This document shows positions 10,097 through 20,811 of a stretch of DNA of 58,000 nt, piece after piece. Position 1 is the first letter of the stretch. Every line of letters starts with the position of its first letter. The DNA is taken from the NCBI RefSeq assembly GCF_030272615.1, contig NC_081415.1, positions 629,715,240-629,773,239 of the forward strand, written 5' to 3'. The DNA comes from Cryptomeria japonica. Taxonomy: Eukaryota; Streptophyta; Pinopsida; Cupressales; Cupressaceae. Below the pieces are notes generated by a model, which did not search any database, was not told where the DNA came from, and was given only the letters and a program-made list of their open reading frames with translations. Made by a program: the position numbers and the translations under genes.

Positions 10097-11350
10097 TTCA
10101 CACAAGTCTAATGATTCATTCTACCAGGCCTTGGTGGAAAGATTGGTGTTGGTTACCGACACCCCTTTATGCAATTATAAACCCAAACTAGGTTACCGTT
10201 GGCTCGTGCCTTATTTGCTAATGGTTACTTCTTTGAATTTTTTATGGCATTTGGAATCTTCTCGGGCTACATGGCGGTGCAGTTTTCACACTATTTGGAC
10301 TACCATTTCTGAACCCAAAGTGGCTCATTTTGCCTGGTGTACTCTTTTCCAAGGCTTGCCTTTGGATTCTCATCTTAGACATCTAGGGGTACCAGATCCT
10401 TGATGTCCTTTTTGTGGGCAACTTGAAACTTTCATACATTTGTTTTGGTATTGCAAAAGAGCCCAACAATTGTGGGTTTGGATTCATGATTTCTTTTGGC
10501 CTTTTTGACCTGAACCCTTTTCTTGGCATATAGTTTTGTTGGGAGATTCCCCCATATTTCCTTTCCATTTTACGTAGATATGGCATGCTTTCAAGTTGGA
10601 AATCCTCTTCATTTTATGGAAAGATAGAAATGTTGTATTATTTTCTCATAGCTCTCTTAATGTTAATGTTTCTCTTTATGATAAAGCATGTTTATGTAAT
10701 AATGTTATGTTGCAGATTCAAGTGCAAGCAAATAAAGTGGCGCTAGAAGTGGCCCACTTGCAGGTGCTTCTAGATCACTGGGGTGATGCCCCTTGTACAG
10801 TTGCCAAAATCCCACCGGACTCTTCCATTTTCGATGAATGCTCTTTGTATCGAGGCAGGTGGCATGGTCACAGCTCTTCTGCTTGTCGCTGGTGCATGCC
10901 TCGTTCCTAGGCCCCCCATTGCCATTCTGGTGGGGAAGAGATTTTTCACGCCACCACTTGGCTTCTCCTCTATGGGGTGTTCCCACTTCTAGGTGTCCTA
11001 TGGGTAGAGACACTTTTGTGCCTCTTGGTGGTTCTTGTTGGCCGACTTTTGGTGTGGATTCTGGGTGGCCTAGCTCATCCAAAGGGTTCCCCTAAATCTC
11101 TCTTGCTATCTCCCTGACCAGGAATGAGACTGAAATTGAAGATGAAGTTACCGCTAAAGATGGTTGGGGTGTGCCCAACCCTCCTCCTAATCCTGCTGAT
11201 GTTACGAGGTTCGCACAATGATCGTGATCTGACCTTTTTTGCACTCGACTCGAGTGACTCTCATGGAGTGAATTTTTATCCTCGAACCCTTTTTTTGTGA
11301 ATAATGTACTTTTAAATTATTAATGATAAGCTTTATTCATCAAAAAAAAA
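10097..11350 (+). pseudogene. LINE-B ORF2 3' end and tail
   Basis: This is the 3' end of an L1-type LINE. The frame from 10131 includes WTTISEPKVAHFAWCTLF, then LPLDSHLRHLGVPDP, a stop, and CPFCGQLETFIHLFWYC. That is the zinc-binding zf-RVT segment seen after plant LINE reverse transcriptases (C-x2-C...H-x4-C). Farther on, ILFILWKDRNVVLF corresponds to the 'W-K-x-RN' segment before the RNase H domain. No clear RNase H follows. The copy ends in a T-rich 3' region and A9 (11341-11350), the tail of target-primed insertion. Stops and shifts are frequent. The 5' end abuts the presumed copia-3 LTR start. Confidence 0.8.
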
Positions 11351-12110
11351 ATATATAATCTATCACAACTCTATATTAAATTATTTAGATTCTACTATTA
11401 ATTACATTTATTATACATAGTATTAATTGATTTTTTTAACTACTAAATTTATGAAAAATATGTTATAGAAAAGGATTATAACTTTATTGTTTACCCTTAT
11501 TAATTCTGATTTATAAAAATATAATTATTAATAATTTTTTTTTTATGTATATATCATCTAGATAGCCATGTTTATGTAGAGGTGTTACCTCTATACAAGT
11601 CGTTTACATTTTCCTTCTTATGTCAAAGGGAATTAAGCTCATATTCCTCCTTATTTTGAAAGGCATTAAGTTAATACCTTACAATTGGAAAAGTTAGATG
11701 CTGCTAATTCACCTCTACAATTTTCTTATTGCAAAGTTGAACCAAGAGATACTTAGCCTTTGGACTCGACTCCATCAACTATTTAAGACCTCTTCCTTTG
11801 TTCTCTCCAATTCAAATTTTAAAATATCAACGGCTCAATTTCTCTCCTTTGTGGGTAAACGGTCATTTTTAAGAAATGCGGAGCTTGTAAGTTTAAATTC
11901 TGGCCATCGATCTTCAACGGTTTGATAACAATGGGTTTGGCTCATTATTTTTTGGAAGCCCATTTATTTATTAACTGCTTTTATTTTAATCTTGGAATAC
12001 AATTCATCTATATTTACTACTTATTTTTATTTGCTATTCAGTGTACTGGTATGGATCTTATTAGTTCTTATTGTTTTAAGGTTTTGAATATCATTGAGGA
12101 ATGTTGTTCC
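11351..12110. other. AT-rich DNA; no feature recognised
   Basis: This stretch follows the LINE-B tail. It is AT-rich, with short chance frames (for example 11698-11925) that show no domain or codon pattern. I cannot assign it. Confidence 0.3.
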
Positions 12111-12174
12111 TTAGGGCATGCTAAAGTAATTAGTTTAGCAAACTTGATTTAGTAATTACTTTAGCATGCCCTAA
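12111..12174. repeat. Perfect 22-bp inverted repeat (hairpin)
   Basis: TTAGGGCATGCTAAAG... (12111-12132) is repeated exactly as its reverse complement at 12153-12174, with a 20-nt spacer (12133-12152). The stem is 22 bp without mismatch. It could be the core of a small foldback element or a MITE end pair. No target duplication is visible. Confidence 0.9.
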
Positions 12175-13464
12175 ACCATATGCTACAAGATCTCACCATC
12201 TTATTTGAAGGTTCCTACAGGCTTACCAGAAGTGAAGCTTAAAATTTTGATTTTTTTATTTCACTTAATAATAGAAAAAATCTTGTTAGGTTCTATGTAA
12301 GGTAGGGAATTCATGAGGGGACTTGAGATCTATTTTAAAGAAGAGATGGTCTCATAAAGGATTTTTTTTTGCTATAAAATTATTTGGTATCGTTTTCTTA
12401 GAAATAGGAACCCTGCCTTTTAGGCTGGTAAATTTAATCTGGTGAAAATGGGGTAGGGCTAAAAATTGTTCCGTCAAATATTTTATGCCACTTGTCAATC
12501 ATCTGAAATAGTAAATTTATTTACCACCAATTTGCTTAAATGTAGGAGTTTAAAGTTAAGCAGATGTGCAGGATGTGCAGTACAAACTTCATGAGCTGCC
12601 AACATCCTTGAATTTAAGAGCTTAAACTTCTAAGTTGAATTGCAATACAAAATTCATGGGACCACCAGCTTAAAAATATTCCGAACTCCAATTCTATTTT
12701 TTAGAATCCTTTCTCCATAGAACCCAACCTAATTATATCATACCTTGTACCATGAACTACAATTTCTTGATTTGTTGAAAAATAAATTGCCTTAAACACT
12801 CCCATTAGCCACTACTCTCAATTAAAAATTTCTTTACAATGTTGATCCCTCTTGCCCCATGATAGCAGCTGCAGTTAAGCACTCTCATTAGCCACTACTC
12901 TCAATTAAAAATTTCTTTACAATCTTGATCCCTCTTGCCCCATAGTAGCAGCTGCAGTTATTGATTTTGGAAAGTGAATTAATTGATAGTAGGAGAATTT
13001 GAATATTGAATGAGAAGGAATTTTGAGAGTGAAAGAAAGAGACAAATAGGAAGAATGTTAAATGCAACAGGCAATTGGAGTGAACAACAGTTCTAGCAGA
13101 GGAATGTTTTGTGTAGCAGCACCTGAATGTGGAAAGAAGTTCAATGTTTGACCTGAAGCTCTAGACAAATAAAAGAGTAGGGAGTTTTGAGAAGCTCCAG
13201 ATTGTCACAAAAGTTTACTGGAGTTTTTAGCAGCTTCAGATTAAGTGTGCTTGGGTGCAGTTTCAGATCGCTCCAGATAAATCAGTTTGTAGGAAATATT
13301 GTATTTTAAGTTTAAATCAGTTTGTAAATGTTTATTTTGTGATTTAATAGATAGAGAAATATTGTGTATGTCCAGTTTTGTTTGTATTTTGTATTTTTTT
13401 CATTTCCAGCTGTTTGGAAAGCTAAGCCTGTGTACTCTGTGTTTATTGGGAGTTTATACCATCA
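12175..13464. other. Unassigned DNA, LTR-like toward its end
   Basis: No coding signal is seen. The last part ends ...TTTATACCATCA directly before a primer-site-like sequence, so 12960-13464 may be the 3' part of an old LTR whose start I cannot place. A tandem duplication lies at 12797-12960. Confidence 0.3.
12797..12960 (+). repeat. Tandem duplication of an ~82-bp unit
   Basis: Two adjacent copies (12797-12879 and 12880-12960) both run from CACTCYCATTAGCCACTACT to AGCAGCTGCAGTTA. They differ at a few bases (CACTCCC/CACTCTC, AATGTTG/AATCTTG, CATGATAG/CATAGTAG). The unit has no coding content. Confidence 0.95.
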
Positions 13465-13477
13465 ATTGGTATAGAGC
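13465..13477 (+). promoter_or_regulatory. Possible LTR-element primer binding site
   Basis: ATTGGTATAGAGC differs at one position from the ATTGGTATCAGAGC class of Met-tRNA primer sites, and it follows an LTR-like ...CCATCA end. No matching second LTR was found, so this is tentative. Confidence 0.4.
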
Positions 13478-13637
13478 ATTGTGTTTAGTGTGTTTATTTG
13501 AGATTTTAAATCTATCATCTGTAATATGATTTTGTTGTTACAATGTTTTAGAAAATAGTATATCTATCTGCATTTTTAAGTCTAGAAGTGTAAGTTGTTT
13601 CAGTTTGTGTGGTTTAAGCGGTTTCCGTAGGCCGAAG

Positions 13638-13775
13638 TTATTCTGGCTCCAAAACAGATCTTTCGTACAGCGTGATAGCAATGTGTTAGTCAATCACAGC
13701 CGTTTATTGCAAAATCGACGGTGTAAAATGCACTAGTGTTAGTCAATCGGTATTGTCATTTTGGAGCCAGAATAA
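13638..13775. mobile_element. MITE-like element with 17-bp inverted ends
   Basis: TTATTCTGGCTCCAAAA (13638-13654) is inverted perfectly at 13759-13775, giving a 138-bp unit. Inside, GTGTTAGTCAATC occurs twice (near 13683 and 13737). A near-identical direct repeat lies outside: TGTGGTTTAAGCGGTTTCC at 13608-13626 and TGTGGTTTAAGCAGTTCC at 13793-13810. That repeat is longer than any usual target duplication, so the true edges may lie further out than the inverted ends. No transposase is present. Confidence 0.65.
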
Positions 13776-13810
13776 AGACGTCCGTTCCAGTATGTGGTTT
13801 AAGCAGTTCC

Positions 13811-15599
13811 TAACAAACTGAGCTTTATCAGACTGAGAGTACTCTTAAATCAAGATTTCTCTTTAAATGTTAGATTTGCAATTTTTTATTTTTTTAATAT
13901 TAAAAATCATTAATAGTGATGAGTGGGATAATATAGGACTTTTTAGCCAAATTTATGCTAGTTGTGGTCACTCTATTATTGTAAAGTAAGCTCTTATTTT
14001 ATTTAAGAAAAATCTTAACAAACTTAATACGAAAGCATTGGAAAATTATTTTTAATATTAAATATATTTTTTTAAATATATTTTTGTTTCTTAAAGTTAG
14101 ATGTCTATAAAATTAATTTAAAAATGTTATTATGTTTATATTATTATAAAATATTATTTAAATAATATTGTTTTGAATTAAATTGTTCGTTTATAATTTT
14201 TTAAAATGGAAATAGATTATTTAAGAGGAAAGTTGATAAATATATTTTTACATAAAATTCAAAAAGATCATTTAAAAACGAAAGTTGTTGATAAATATAT
14301 TTTTGTTCAAAATTTGAAAATATGAAAAAATAAAGAAACGTATTATATGTACATTTTTATCATATTAAAGTATATATAATTTGAATAGTGGTAGGAATGA
14401 AATTATTAATTCATTTCTTTTCTAAAAATGTCTATAAAGTATAGTTAATGGAGTTGTATTTTATGTCAATTAAATGTAGTTGTCATGTAGGAGATAGAAA
14501 AATAATCATATCGTTTTATGGGTATTACACAAAAATTGACTAGTTGATCATGTGACACAACAAATTGTTGAAAGTAAAAAATTAAAAACAACATCTCTTG
14601 TAAATAGAGAATGTCTAACCTTAGAAATCTTTTTCAAGTATCATGCATAATATTTTCTATCAAATCCTCAACATTCCAAGAGACAAAAATAATTAACAGC
14701 TGTCAAGAGTCATCTTGAATAACTATCTTGTTAAGAGTTGCATATTGATTTTGCAAAAAAATAATCTTTTAAAGAGATACTGAAACCACCCACTTGAATT
14801 ACTTGTCCTTATTGAAGGGGTGATATCTAAATACATCCTTGTTGATTCATCATTGCAAATTAGCCCTATCTATTATGTTTGGAATTCAAAACCATGTTGT
14901 TGTCATCAAACAAGCTGAACTAATTAGTGAAATAGTTCTCTCAAACACACCTCACATTTCTCCAAATCTACATGCACTAGTTGATGTCTATCAATCCTAG
15001 GAGGCCACCACCTCATACCTTTCCCAAAACACCATTGTTCTTGAATCCCAATCCTTTGGTCTTTTTCTACACCTAAGAGTTGTTAGATTCTTTTAATAAA
15101 AGTAAATTGCTAATAATCACTTGGCTAGAAGAACTCAAATCAAAGCTCATCTTCATTAGCTTAAAAGTGGTGATAAAATTTTCAAGGAATTATTCCACTC
15201 CTTGTGTGTTATTGTCAAGAGAATCGAGGAATGCCAACACCTATTTATAGAGCTTCTTGTTATCATTCACACTTTTGTGTCCCATTATGAGCAAATTTTT
15301 AAAGCTCAAGAGGACAATCTTGAACGAAACACTATCTTACAATATTTGTCCCAAGTATTTGAGGCATGTGAAGACTCCAAAAATGCACTTTTTAAATCTC
15401 CCAAAAATACTTCAGAATACTCCCTTTGATAGTCATATGTCCAATTTATCCCTAGCACATTCCTCACCCTTAACTTTTCATAAATTTTGAAAGTCTCCAT
15501 CATCACCAACCAAATCATGCAACTTAAATACATATCCTAACACTATTGGCAAGAACTTGACACATTGCATCACTTGTTTATATATGTCAACACTTATAT
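13811..15599. other. AT-rich non-coding DNA
   Basis: The first half is very AT-rich. The second half (14500-15590) is less so but has only short frames without a domain, for example 15202-15429 plus and 15533-15306 minus. Part of this may be the interior of the TIR element whose end is at 15830, but no match to the larger copy was seen beyond 15600. Confidence 0.3.
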
Positions 15600-15830
15600 T
15601 TATGTATTGGTCACATAACAGATATCAAATCTGGAATCAGATATTCGATCCCAAATTTGATATTTGTTATTGAACGATATGCGTTTCACTAAGGTGTTTT
15701 CCATGGTTACATGTACTATCACCTAACCCAACTAATATGTCAACACAGATTTTGGCATTTTTGGGTTATTGAAAAACATTTTTTTTTCACATTGCCACTT
15801 TTTGGTGCCCCATGATCCTGTACATACCCT
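15600..15830 (-). mobile_element. Terminal ~230 bp of a second TIR-element copy
   Basis: Read on the minus strand from 15830 this starts GGGTATGTACAGGATCATGG, then CACCAAAAAGTGGCAATGTG and a poly-A run. It parallels the left end of the large element at 20452 (GGGTATGTGCAGGATCATGG..., ...CAAAAAGTGGCGATATG). Patchy similarity continues about 180 bp (GTTGAC, TAGTACAT, CCATGG at matching spacing). An imperfect inverted repeat with GATATC words at 15618-15634 and 15651-15667 matches the palindromes of the large copy. It borders a gypsy gag at 15831. The other end was not found. Confidence 0.75.
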
Positions 15831-17487
15831 TGTTGTGAAGGTAATGGATTCCTTTTACAGTCCTCCTTGGTTCTTGGTTGGACACTGCTTCATGTGGTAC
15901 TTGCCAAAAGTGAAACATCACCCTATTGGAACTCTCTTCTTTGAAGTCTTATTAGACGAATCTCTTTCTTTCTTGAAATTAATGGAGTTCTTCTTGTCCC
16001 CTTTTGTTTCTTGCCCATTTCTTTAGTACGCTCCCTCATTTCTCTTTGCAATTTTGTACTTTTTACCTTTCTTCTTAAAGGACTGTGAAGACTGAGTCCA
16101 CTTTAATTTCTTTTAACTGTTATTCTTAATTGCATCATCTCTTTTGAGGCTTTGTTCCTACCACACAACCTTTTCATATACTTCATCTATGATGCTTGGT
16201 CCAAGGATGTCTACCACACCTTCAATGTGGTTATTTAATCCCATTATAAATTTTCAAACCATGAACCATTCATCAGCTTGATACTAAGGTGCATACTTGA
16301 GTAATCAAGGGTAAACTTTTCCCAATACTCGTTGATTGAAAGGTCTCCTTGTCTCAAGTCCTAAAATTCCATTAACTGTTGGTTGAAGAACAACTGAGCT
16401 AACCACCTTTGTCTAAAAATCCTCATAAATTGCTCCCAAGTTATCTCAGTTGACTTTAGGCCTAACTTGGCCTTCTTGTTTTCCTGACATGTTGTTGTGA
16501 TAGCTGATAGGCTCCCTGCAATGTCTTAATGTTTTTAGAATAGATGTGTATCTCAAAATATTTGTATATTTCGGTCAACCAAGCTTCAACGATGTCTCCT
16601 GATGTAAAGACTTCAAACTTTGGAGGGGTGACTTTCTTCATGTCAAGACTAAGCTCATGTGGTAATTGGTTTTTCATTATAAACGTATTTGAGCTTTCGA
16701 GTGTTCCCCTTTGTGCTTCCTCTACATGCTATTCTCATGCCTATTATAAGTCTCCCTATATTGGTTTTTTCGGTCTTTCCCCCTTGTTTGATTATGATTC
16801 ATGACCTTTTGCTCTAGGTTCCAAAGTCTAGCTTGTGTATCATTCATCATAGTTAATAATTGATCTAAATTGACCATCGGGGTGTCTATGGGTTCAAACC
16901 CTTTGAAGTTATCCCTTATATTTTATATGTTTAAGGGTCACTAATTCTTGTGAATAAATTAAAAAATTTCTAATTGAGATCCATTAATAATCACAATTCT
17001 AGCTAGGATGTAAATAATAGAAAATATTATGCACAACAAATTTTACTTCTTTATTCATCACACCAAAAAGGGTATAAACATCTCTATTTCAATACATGTA
17101 CAAATTCAAAATCTCTATTTAGGAGCCATTGTCCTTGCTAGTGTGAGACATTTCAATGGGCTCTTCTTTCCCATTAAAATCTGAGGGTATAAGCTTGTAT
17201 CTAAGAGTAGGGACTTGATGGTCCTCTTACCCTCCATTACAACTCTTTCCTCGAATGGTGTCTCTTGAGGTGGTTTTGAGTTCATGTGTTGGTTTAAATG
17301 TAGATGGTGTTTCTAGCATTTTCTTGTTTGAAGTAGGTCATTTTCACCTTTTCTTACGAAGTTGTATAGTGTCCTTGACCATTGTTTCTAAGTTAGAAGG
17401 CAAAGTGCAACTTGAGTAATCAAATGGTGAAATAAATGATAAAATTGAGGAGTTCAAAACCCACACAACTTTTCTATTAAGGCGCCA
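15831..17487 (-). pseudogene. Ty3/gypsy gag, decayed
   Basis: This is a minus-strand gag of the retrotrans-gag family. The frame 16677-16462 reads MKKVTPPKFEVF and EAWLTEIYKYFEIHIYSKNI, the conserved start of this domain. Continuing (with shifts) are EFxDLRQGDLSINEYWEKFT and KFIMGLN (16330-16220). At 15930-15870 lies CFTFGKYHMKQC, a CCHC knuckle whose second Cys is now Phe. Gag packages element RNA. Frame changes and stops abound. Protease and pol should lie toward lower coordinates but are replaced at 15830 by the end of a TIR element. Upstream, 17481-17487 reads TGGCGCC on the minus strand, a plausible gypsy primer site. Confidence 0.75.
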
Positions 17488-17507
17488 TTAAATCTTCATA
17501 AAGTATC

Positions 17508-17837
17508 TGTTAGAGTAATCTTTTATAAGCTAATAATTATTTATTTAATTATTAATCTATTATACTCTATGCTTAAGCTAAACTTAGGAATCTTATAATT
17601 CTTTAGGGTTTTCAGCTTTAGGGTTTTGAGTATCCTCTTATAAGGATACTCTCTTTGTATTTTCATAACAACTATAATTATTGAATTGCATTCTTGTTGC
17701 ACAATCAATATGAATCCTCTTTTCTGGATCTTTGAATTCTGGTCTCCATAGTTTTTTTTGCTTCTCTCCTTTTGTGACAGGTTTGCATGTAGGTGATCTT
17801 TGGGAGCTATAGAGTTAATTTTTCTTCAACTCCAATA
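17508..17837 (+). repeat. 5' LTR of element B
   Basis: It starts TGTTAGAGTAATC and ends CAACTCCAATA. The terminal dinucleotides are TG...TA rather than TG...CA, identically in both LTRs. AT-rich TTATTTAATTATTA words lie near the start and the T-rich TTTTTTGCTTCTCTCC near 17755. Confidence 0.9.
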
Positions 17838-18787
17838 TGGTATCAGAGCTCCAAATCTGCATGCCCTTGTTCTCTTCATGAGAGATTTTGGGTCTTGTTC
17901 TTTAGATCTGTGTATTCGGGGGTTTGTGCAGTTGTTGTTTTTTTCATTTCTAGGGGTACCTAATTTTTTGGTACATTTTGGTGCCAAAAGGACCTCACGG
18001 TTGGATTCAGGAGGTCGATACCATGAATTTTGATATATAATTTGCCTATTTTAGATGACAGGGGCATCTGGGGCATTATTTTTTATTAGCATATTTTTCA
18101 AGGCATGAAAATCCATATGGCTATACCTGCAAATGCGTCGGAAAATTTTCATCAAAAAAAAGGAAAATTTTTTTTTAAAAAAAAATATATATATATATAT
18201 GCCCTAAAAGAGGGGTTTTTTTCTTTTGGCCGTAACTTGGGCATACAGAGGCGTTTTTTGACAAATCTTATATCGTTGGAAAGCTCTTTCCGATCTCTAT
18301 CTGGATCTGGAGGTTTGAACTTTTGATTTTTCTTTTTTAATGGCATTTTTTTCTATCAAAGCCAGAGGTTTTTTTTGCACTCCGGGAGACATAACTTGAG
18401 CATCCAAACTCCATTTTTCAAAAACTTTATATAATTGGAAAGCTTGTTCTGTGTTCTTTCCATTGATATGATATTTCTTTCCAAATTATGCTTAGTTATA
18501 TTTTTTCATTTTTTGCTTTTCAGCATTTTGGTGAATATCTTGGATGTTTCAGGTCCTAGGATCTCTTTCTTTGAGTAGGATGTCTCGTCTTTGGTTGTTC
18601 TTTCTGTTACCAGTCTTTTGTCTCTTCTGATCATTTTAGCATTTTATTTATGCAAACACACTGAGATAAAGTGCCATCATGCATTATATACTTGGGATCT
18701 TGCACATCTTGTGCCTTATTGTACATGCACTACTTATAAAGTGCCATTGGGGGTTGATGTTTGCCTTTTGTTTGCCATCTACCTTTG

Positions 18788-18898
18788 TCAAGTGAGTGTT
18801 CCTTCCATGACATTAGCCTCATGATGTGTGTCAAGTGAGTGTTCCTTCCACGACATTAGCCTCGTGATGTGTGTCAAGTGAGTGTTCCTTCCACAACA
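18788..18898 (+). repeat. 43-bp tandem repeat inside element B
   Basis: TCAAGTGAGTGTTCCTTCCA starts at 18788, 18831 and 18874, exactly 43 bp apart, with the third copy incomplete. The copies differ at a C/T and an A/G position (ATGAC/ACGAC, CTCATG/CTCGTG). Confidence 0.95.
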
Positions 18899-19525
18899 CT
18901 ATGTACTTTCTCTGCACCTTCAATGTTCATGGTTCTTCGTCATGCAATTCTTGATGGTCGTTCTTTTCAGTGTACCTATCCCTCTCCCTTTATAGCATTA
19001 TGGGGAGGTTTGTCCTATTGGTTCTAATGCTTCCTTGGTTCGATTGATCATCTCTTCAGGCTTTTCATGCCATATGTATCTTCGAGTTCAGTTGTTTAAC
19101 TTTGTTTGCCATCTGATTCAAGTAGTTTCATTTGAGGGAACTCGTGCAAATTATAGTCTTCTCTACCTGGTCATGTTCTAGTTTAGTGGAGGTTCTTCAG
19201 ATCAACAGTTACTCTTCAACAATGTTTGCAGCTATTTCATGCTTCAATGGTGTTCTTCATCCTCTTCTTTTTGTTCCTATCTTCTGGAACACTCTTTTTT
19301 GGAGGCTTCTTAGTCCTTCACTTGAGCTTTCATCTCTTCTTGGAGAAGAGTTTTGTTCCCACAGGGTTTTCTCTTTTTTTCTCCACTTTATAGAGATTTT
19401 ATTATACTTGGGTACCTCATCAGGCCTAGTTATCGGGACCCATTGTTGTTTTCTTGCACTTTTTACATGTTTTTTTAGTTATTAGTTATTTTTTAGCTAC
19501 TCCATAAGTTCATCTTAAGGGGGGG

Positions 19526-19855
19526 TGTTAGAGTAATCTTTTATTAGCTAATAAATATTTATTTAATTATTAGTCTATTATACTCTATGCTTAAGCTAAA
19601 CTTAGGAATCTTATAATTCTTTAGGGTTTTCGCCTTTAGGGTTTCTAGTATCCTCTTATAAGGATTCTCTCTTTATATTTTCATAACAACTGTAATTATT
19701 GAATTGCATTCTTGTTACACAATCAATATGACTCCTCATTTCCGGATCTTTGAATTTTGGCCTCCATATTTTTTTTTGCTTCTCTCCTTCTGTGACAGGT
19801 TTGCATGCAAGTGATCTTTGGGAGCTGTAGAGTTGATTTTTCCTCAACTCCAATA
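19526..19855 (+). repeat. 3' LTR of element B
   Basis: It starts TGTTAGAGTAATC after the polypurine tract and ends CAACTCCAATA. It is the same length as the 5' copy, with scattered substitutions (TTATAAGC/TTATTAGC, CTCTCTTTG/CTCTCTTTA). Confidence 0.9.
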
Positions 19856-20451
19856 ATATCATCAATTCTTCGTTAGATAGTGTTAGGCATGAACCTTGAT
19901 GTGAAAGAAATCCACCGTCATCTTGGTTTCAAGCATCAGGATTAGTAGACTAGTCATAACGTAATAGGTACAACATTGACAACAATGACGATGGAGACAA
20001 GAGAACAATAGGGATAATATGTTCGAGATACCCAAAGACTTAACCTTGATGTCAAAAAATAAAACAAGGGAAAAATAAATAAATAAAGGGATCCCTTATT
20101 TTATCACACAACAAAATAGGTTGTGGGCAAGCCTAGAATTTGATGGTCAAAATGACCTTTTTTCACTTTAGGATAGCATATGACAACTAAAAAAATTATT
20201 AGATCGTATGGACTAGCATGATATATCTTTAGAAAACCATATATATGATACTTCAAGTTATTAATAAACCATTAAATTATGGGTAAATAAAATATAGTAT
20301 TCTAATTTACAATAGTACAATTTTTTAGGATAGTTTCTATTTTCAATTTAATTTTTTAAATATATTTAATAAGGTTGTGTTAAGTATAAATTTAGAAACT
20401 GCTCAATGTTGTCATAATAGGTAGAATTTAAGATTTTGACATTTATTATTG
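19856..20451. other. Non-coding DNA, possibly the gypsy LTR
   Basis: No coding frame is seen. It lies on the far side of element B from the gypsy primer-site candidate and may be the gypsy LTR. I found no clear LTR boundary, so this remains a guess. Confidence 0.25.
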
Positions 20452-20494
20452 GGGTATGTGCAGGATCATGGTGTGCCAAAAAGTGGCGATATGA
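20452..20494 (+). repeat. Left terminal inverted repeat
   Basis: The 30-bp perfect terminal repeat is 20452-20481, followed by AGTGGCGATATG. The ten bases CAAGCCCTTA present in the right arm are absent here. Confidence 0.9.
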
Positions 20495-20597
20495 AAAAAA
20501 TAGCCTTCTCCACTCGCCTAAAAACACAAAAAATTCATGTTGACTTTTTGGTTGGCTTGGATGTTAGTACATCTTGCCATGGCAAAAACCCAAGCAA

Positions 20598-20628
20598 ATC
20601 AGATATCCGATAATATTGGATATCTGAT
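20598..20628. repeat. GATATC inverted repeat, left subterminal
   Basis: ATCAGATATCC (20598-20608) and GGATATCTGAT (20618-20628) form an 11-bp perfect stem with a 9-nt spacer. Related palindromes lie at 27185-27202, 27284-27307, 33296-33315 and in the second copy at 15618-15667. Confidence 0.9.
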
Positions 20629-20640
20629 ATTAATGGGACA

Positions 20641-20773
20641 TTATATTAAAAAATATATATATTATATTATAATATATATTATATTATATTATATTATATA
20701 TAATATAATATAATATAATATAATATAATATAATATAATATATTATATTATATATAAATATTATTATATATTT
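20641..20773. repeat. TATAA-type microsatellite
   Basis: Runs of ATTAT and then ATAAT fill this stretch, changing orientation near 20700 so that it is self-complementary. It ends at the LINE target site. Confidence 0.95.
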
Positions 20774-20811
20774 AAAACTCAAAAGAGGGCCTCTACCACT
20801 TGGGGGAAGAG

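Larger units (their letters stand above)
17508..19855 (+). mobile_element. Complete non-autonomous LTR element B
   Basis: Two 330-bp LTRs (17508-17837, 19526-19855) flank 1688 bp of internal DNA. The primer site TGGTATCAGAGCT (17838) directly follows the first LTR. A polypurine run ending AAGGGGGGG (19517-19525) precedes the second. The flanks are GTATC (17503-17507) and ATATC (19856-19860), a 5-bp target duplication with one transition. The interior has no gag or pol, only short frames, so it depends on another element (LARD-like by structure). A block near 19345-19450 with TTCCCACAGGGTTTTCTC and GGGTACCTCATCAGGCCTAG recurs in the element at 57600-57680. It appears inserted in the gypsy element leader or LTR. 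Confidence 0.88.

Noticed and set aside
1-11350. LINE-A and LINE-B as the two ends of one element split by later insertions
   Set aside because: The reverse transcriptase between them is absent and the borders carry no matching duplication; possible but unsupported.
15202-15429. 75-codon frame as a small gene
   Set aside because: Overlapping frames of similar length exist on both strands and it resembles no family; likely chance.
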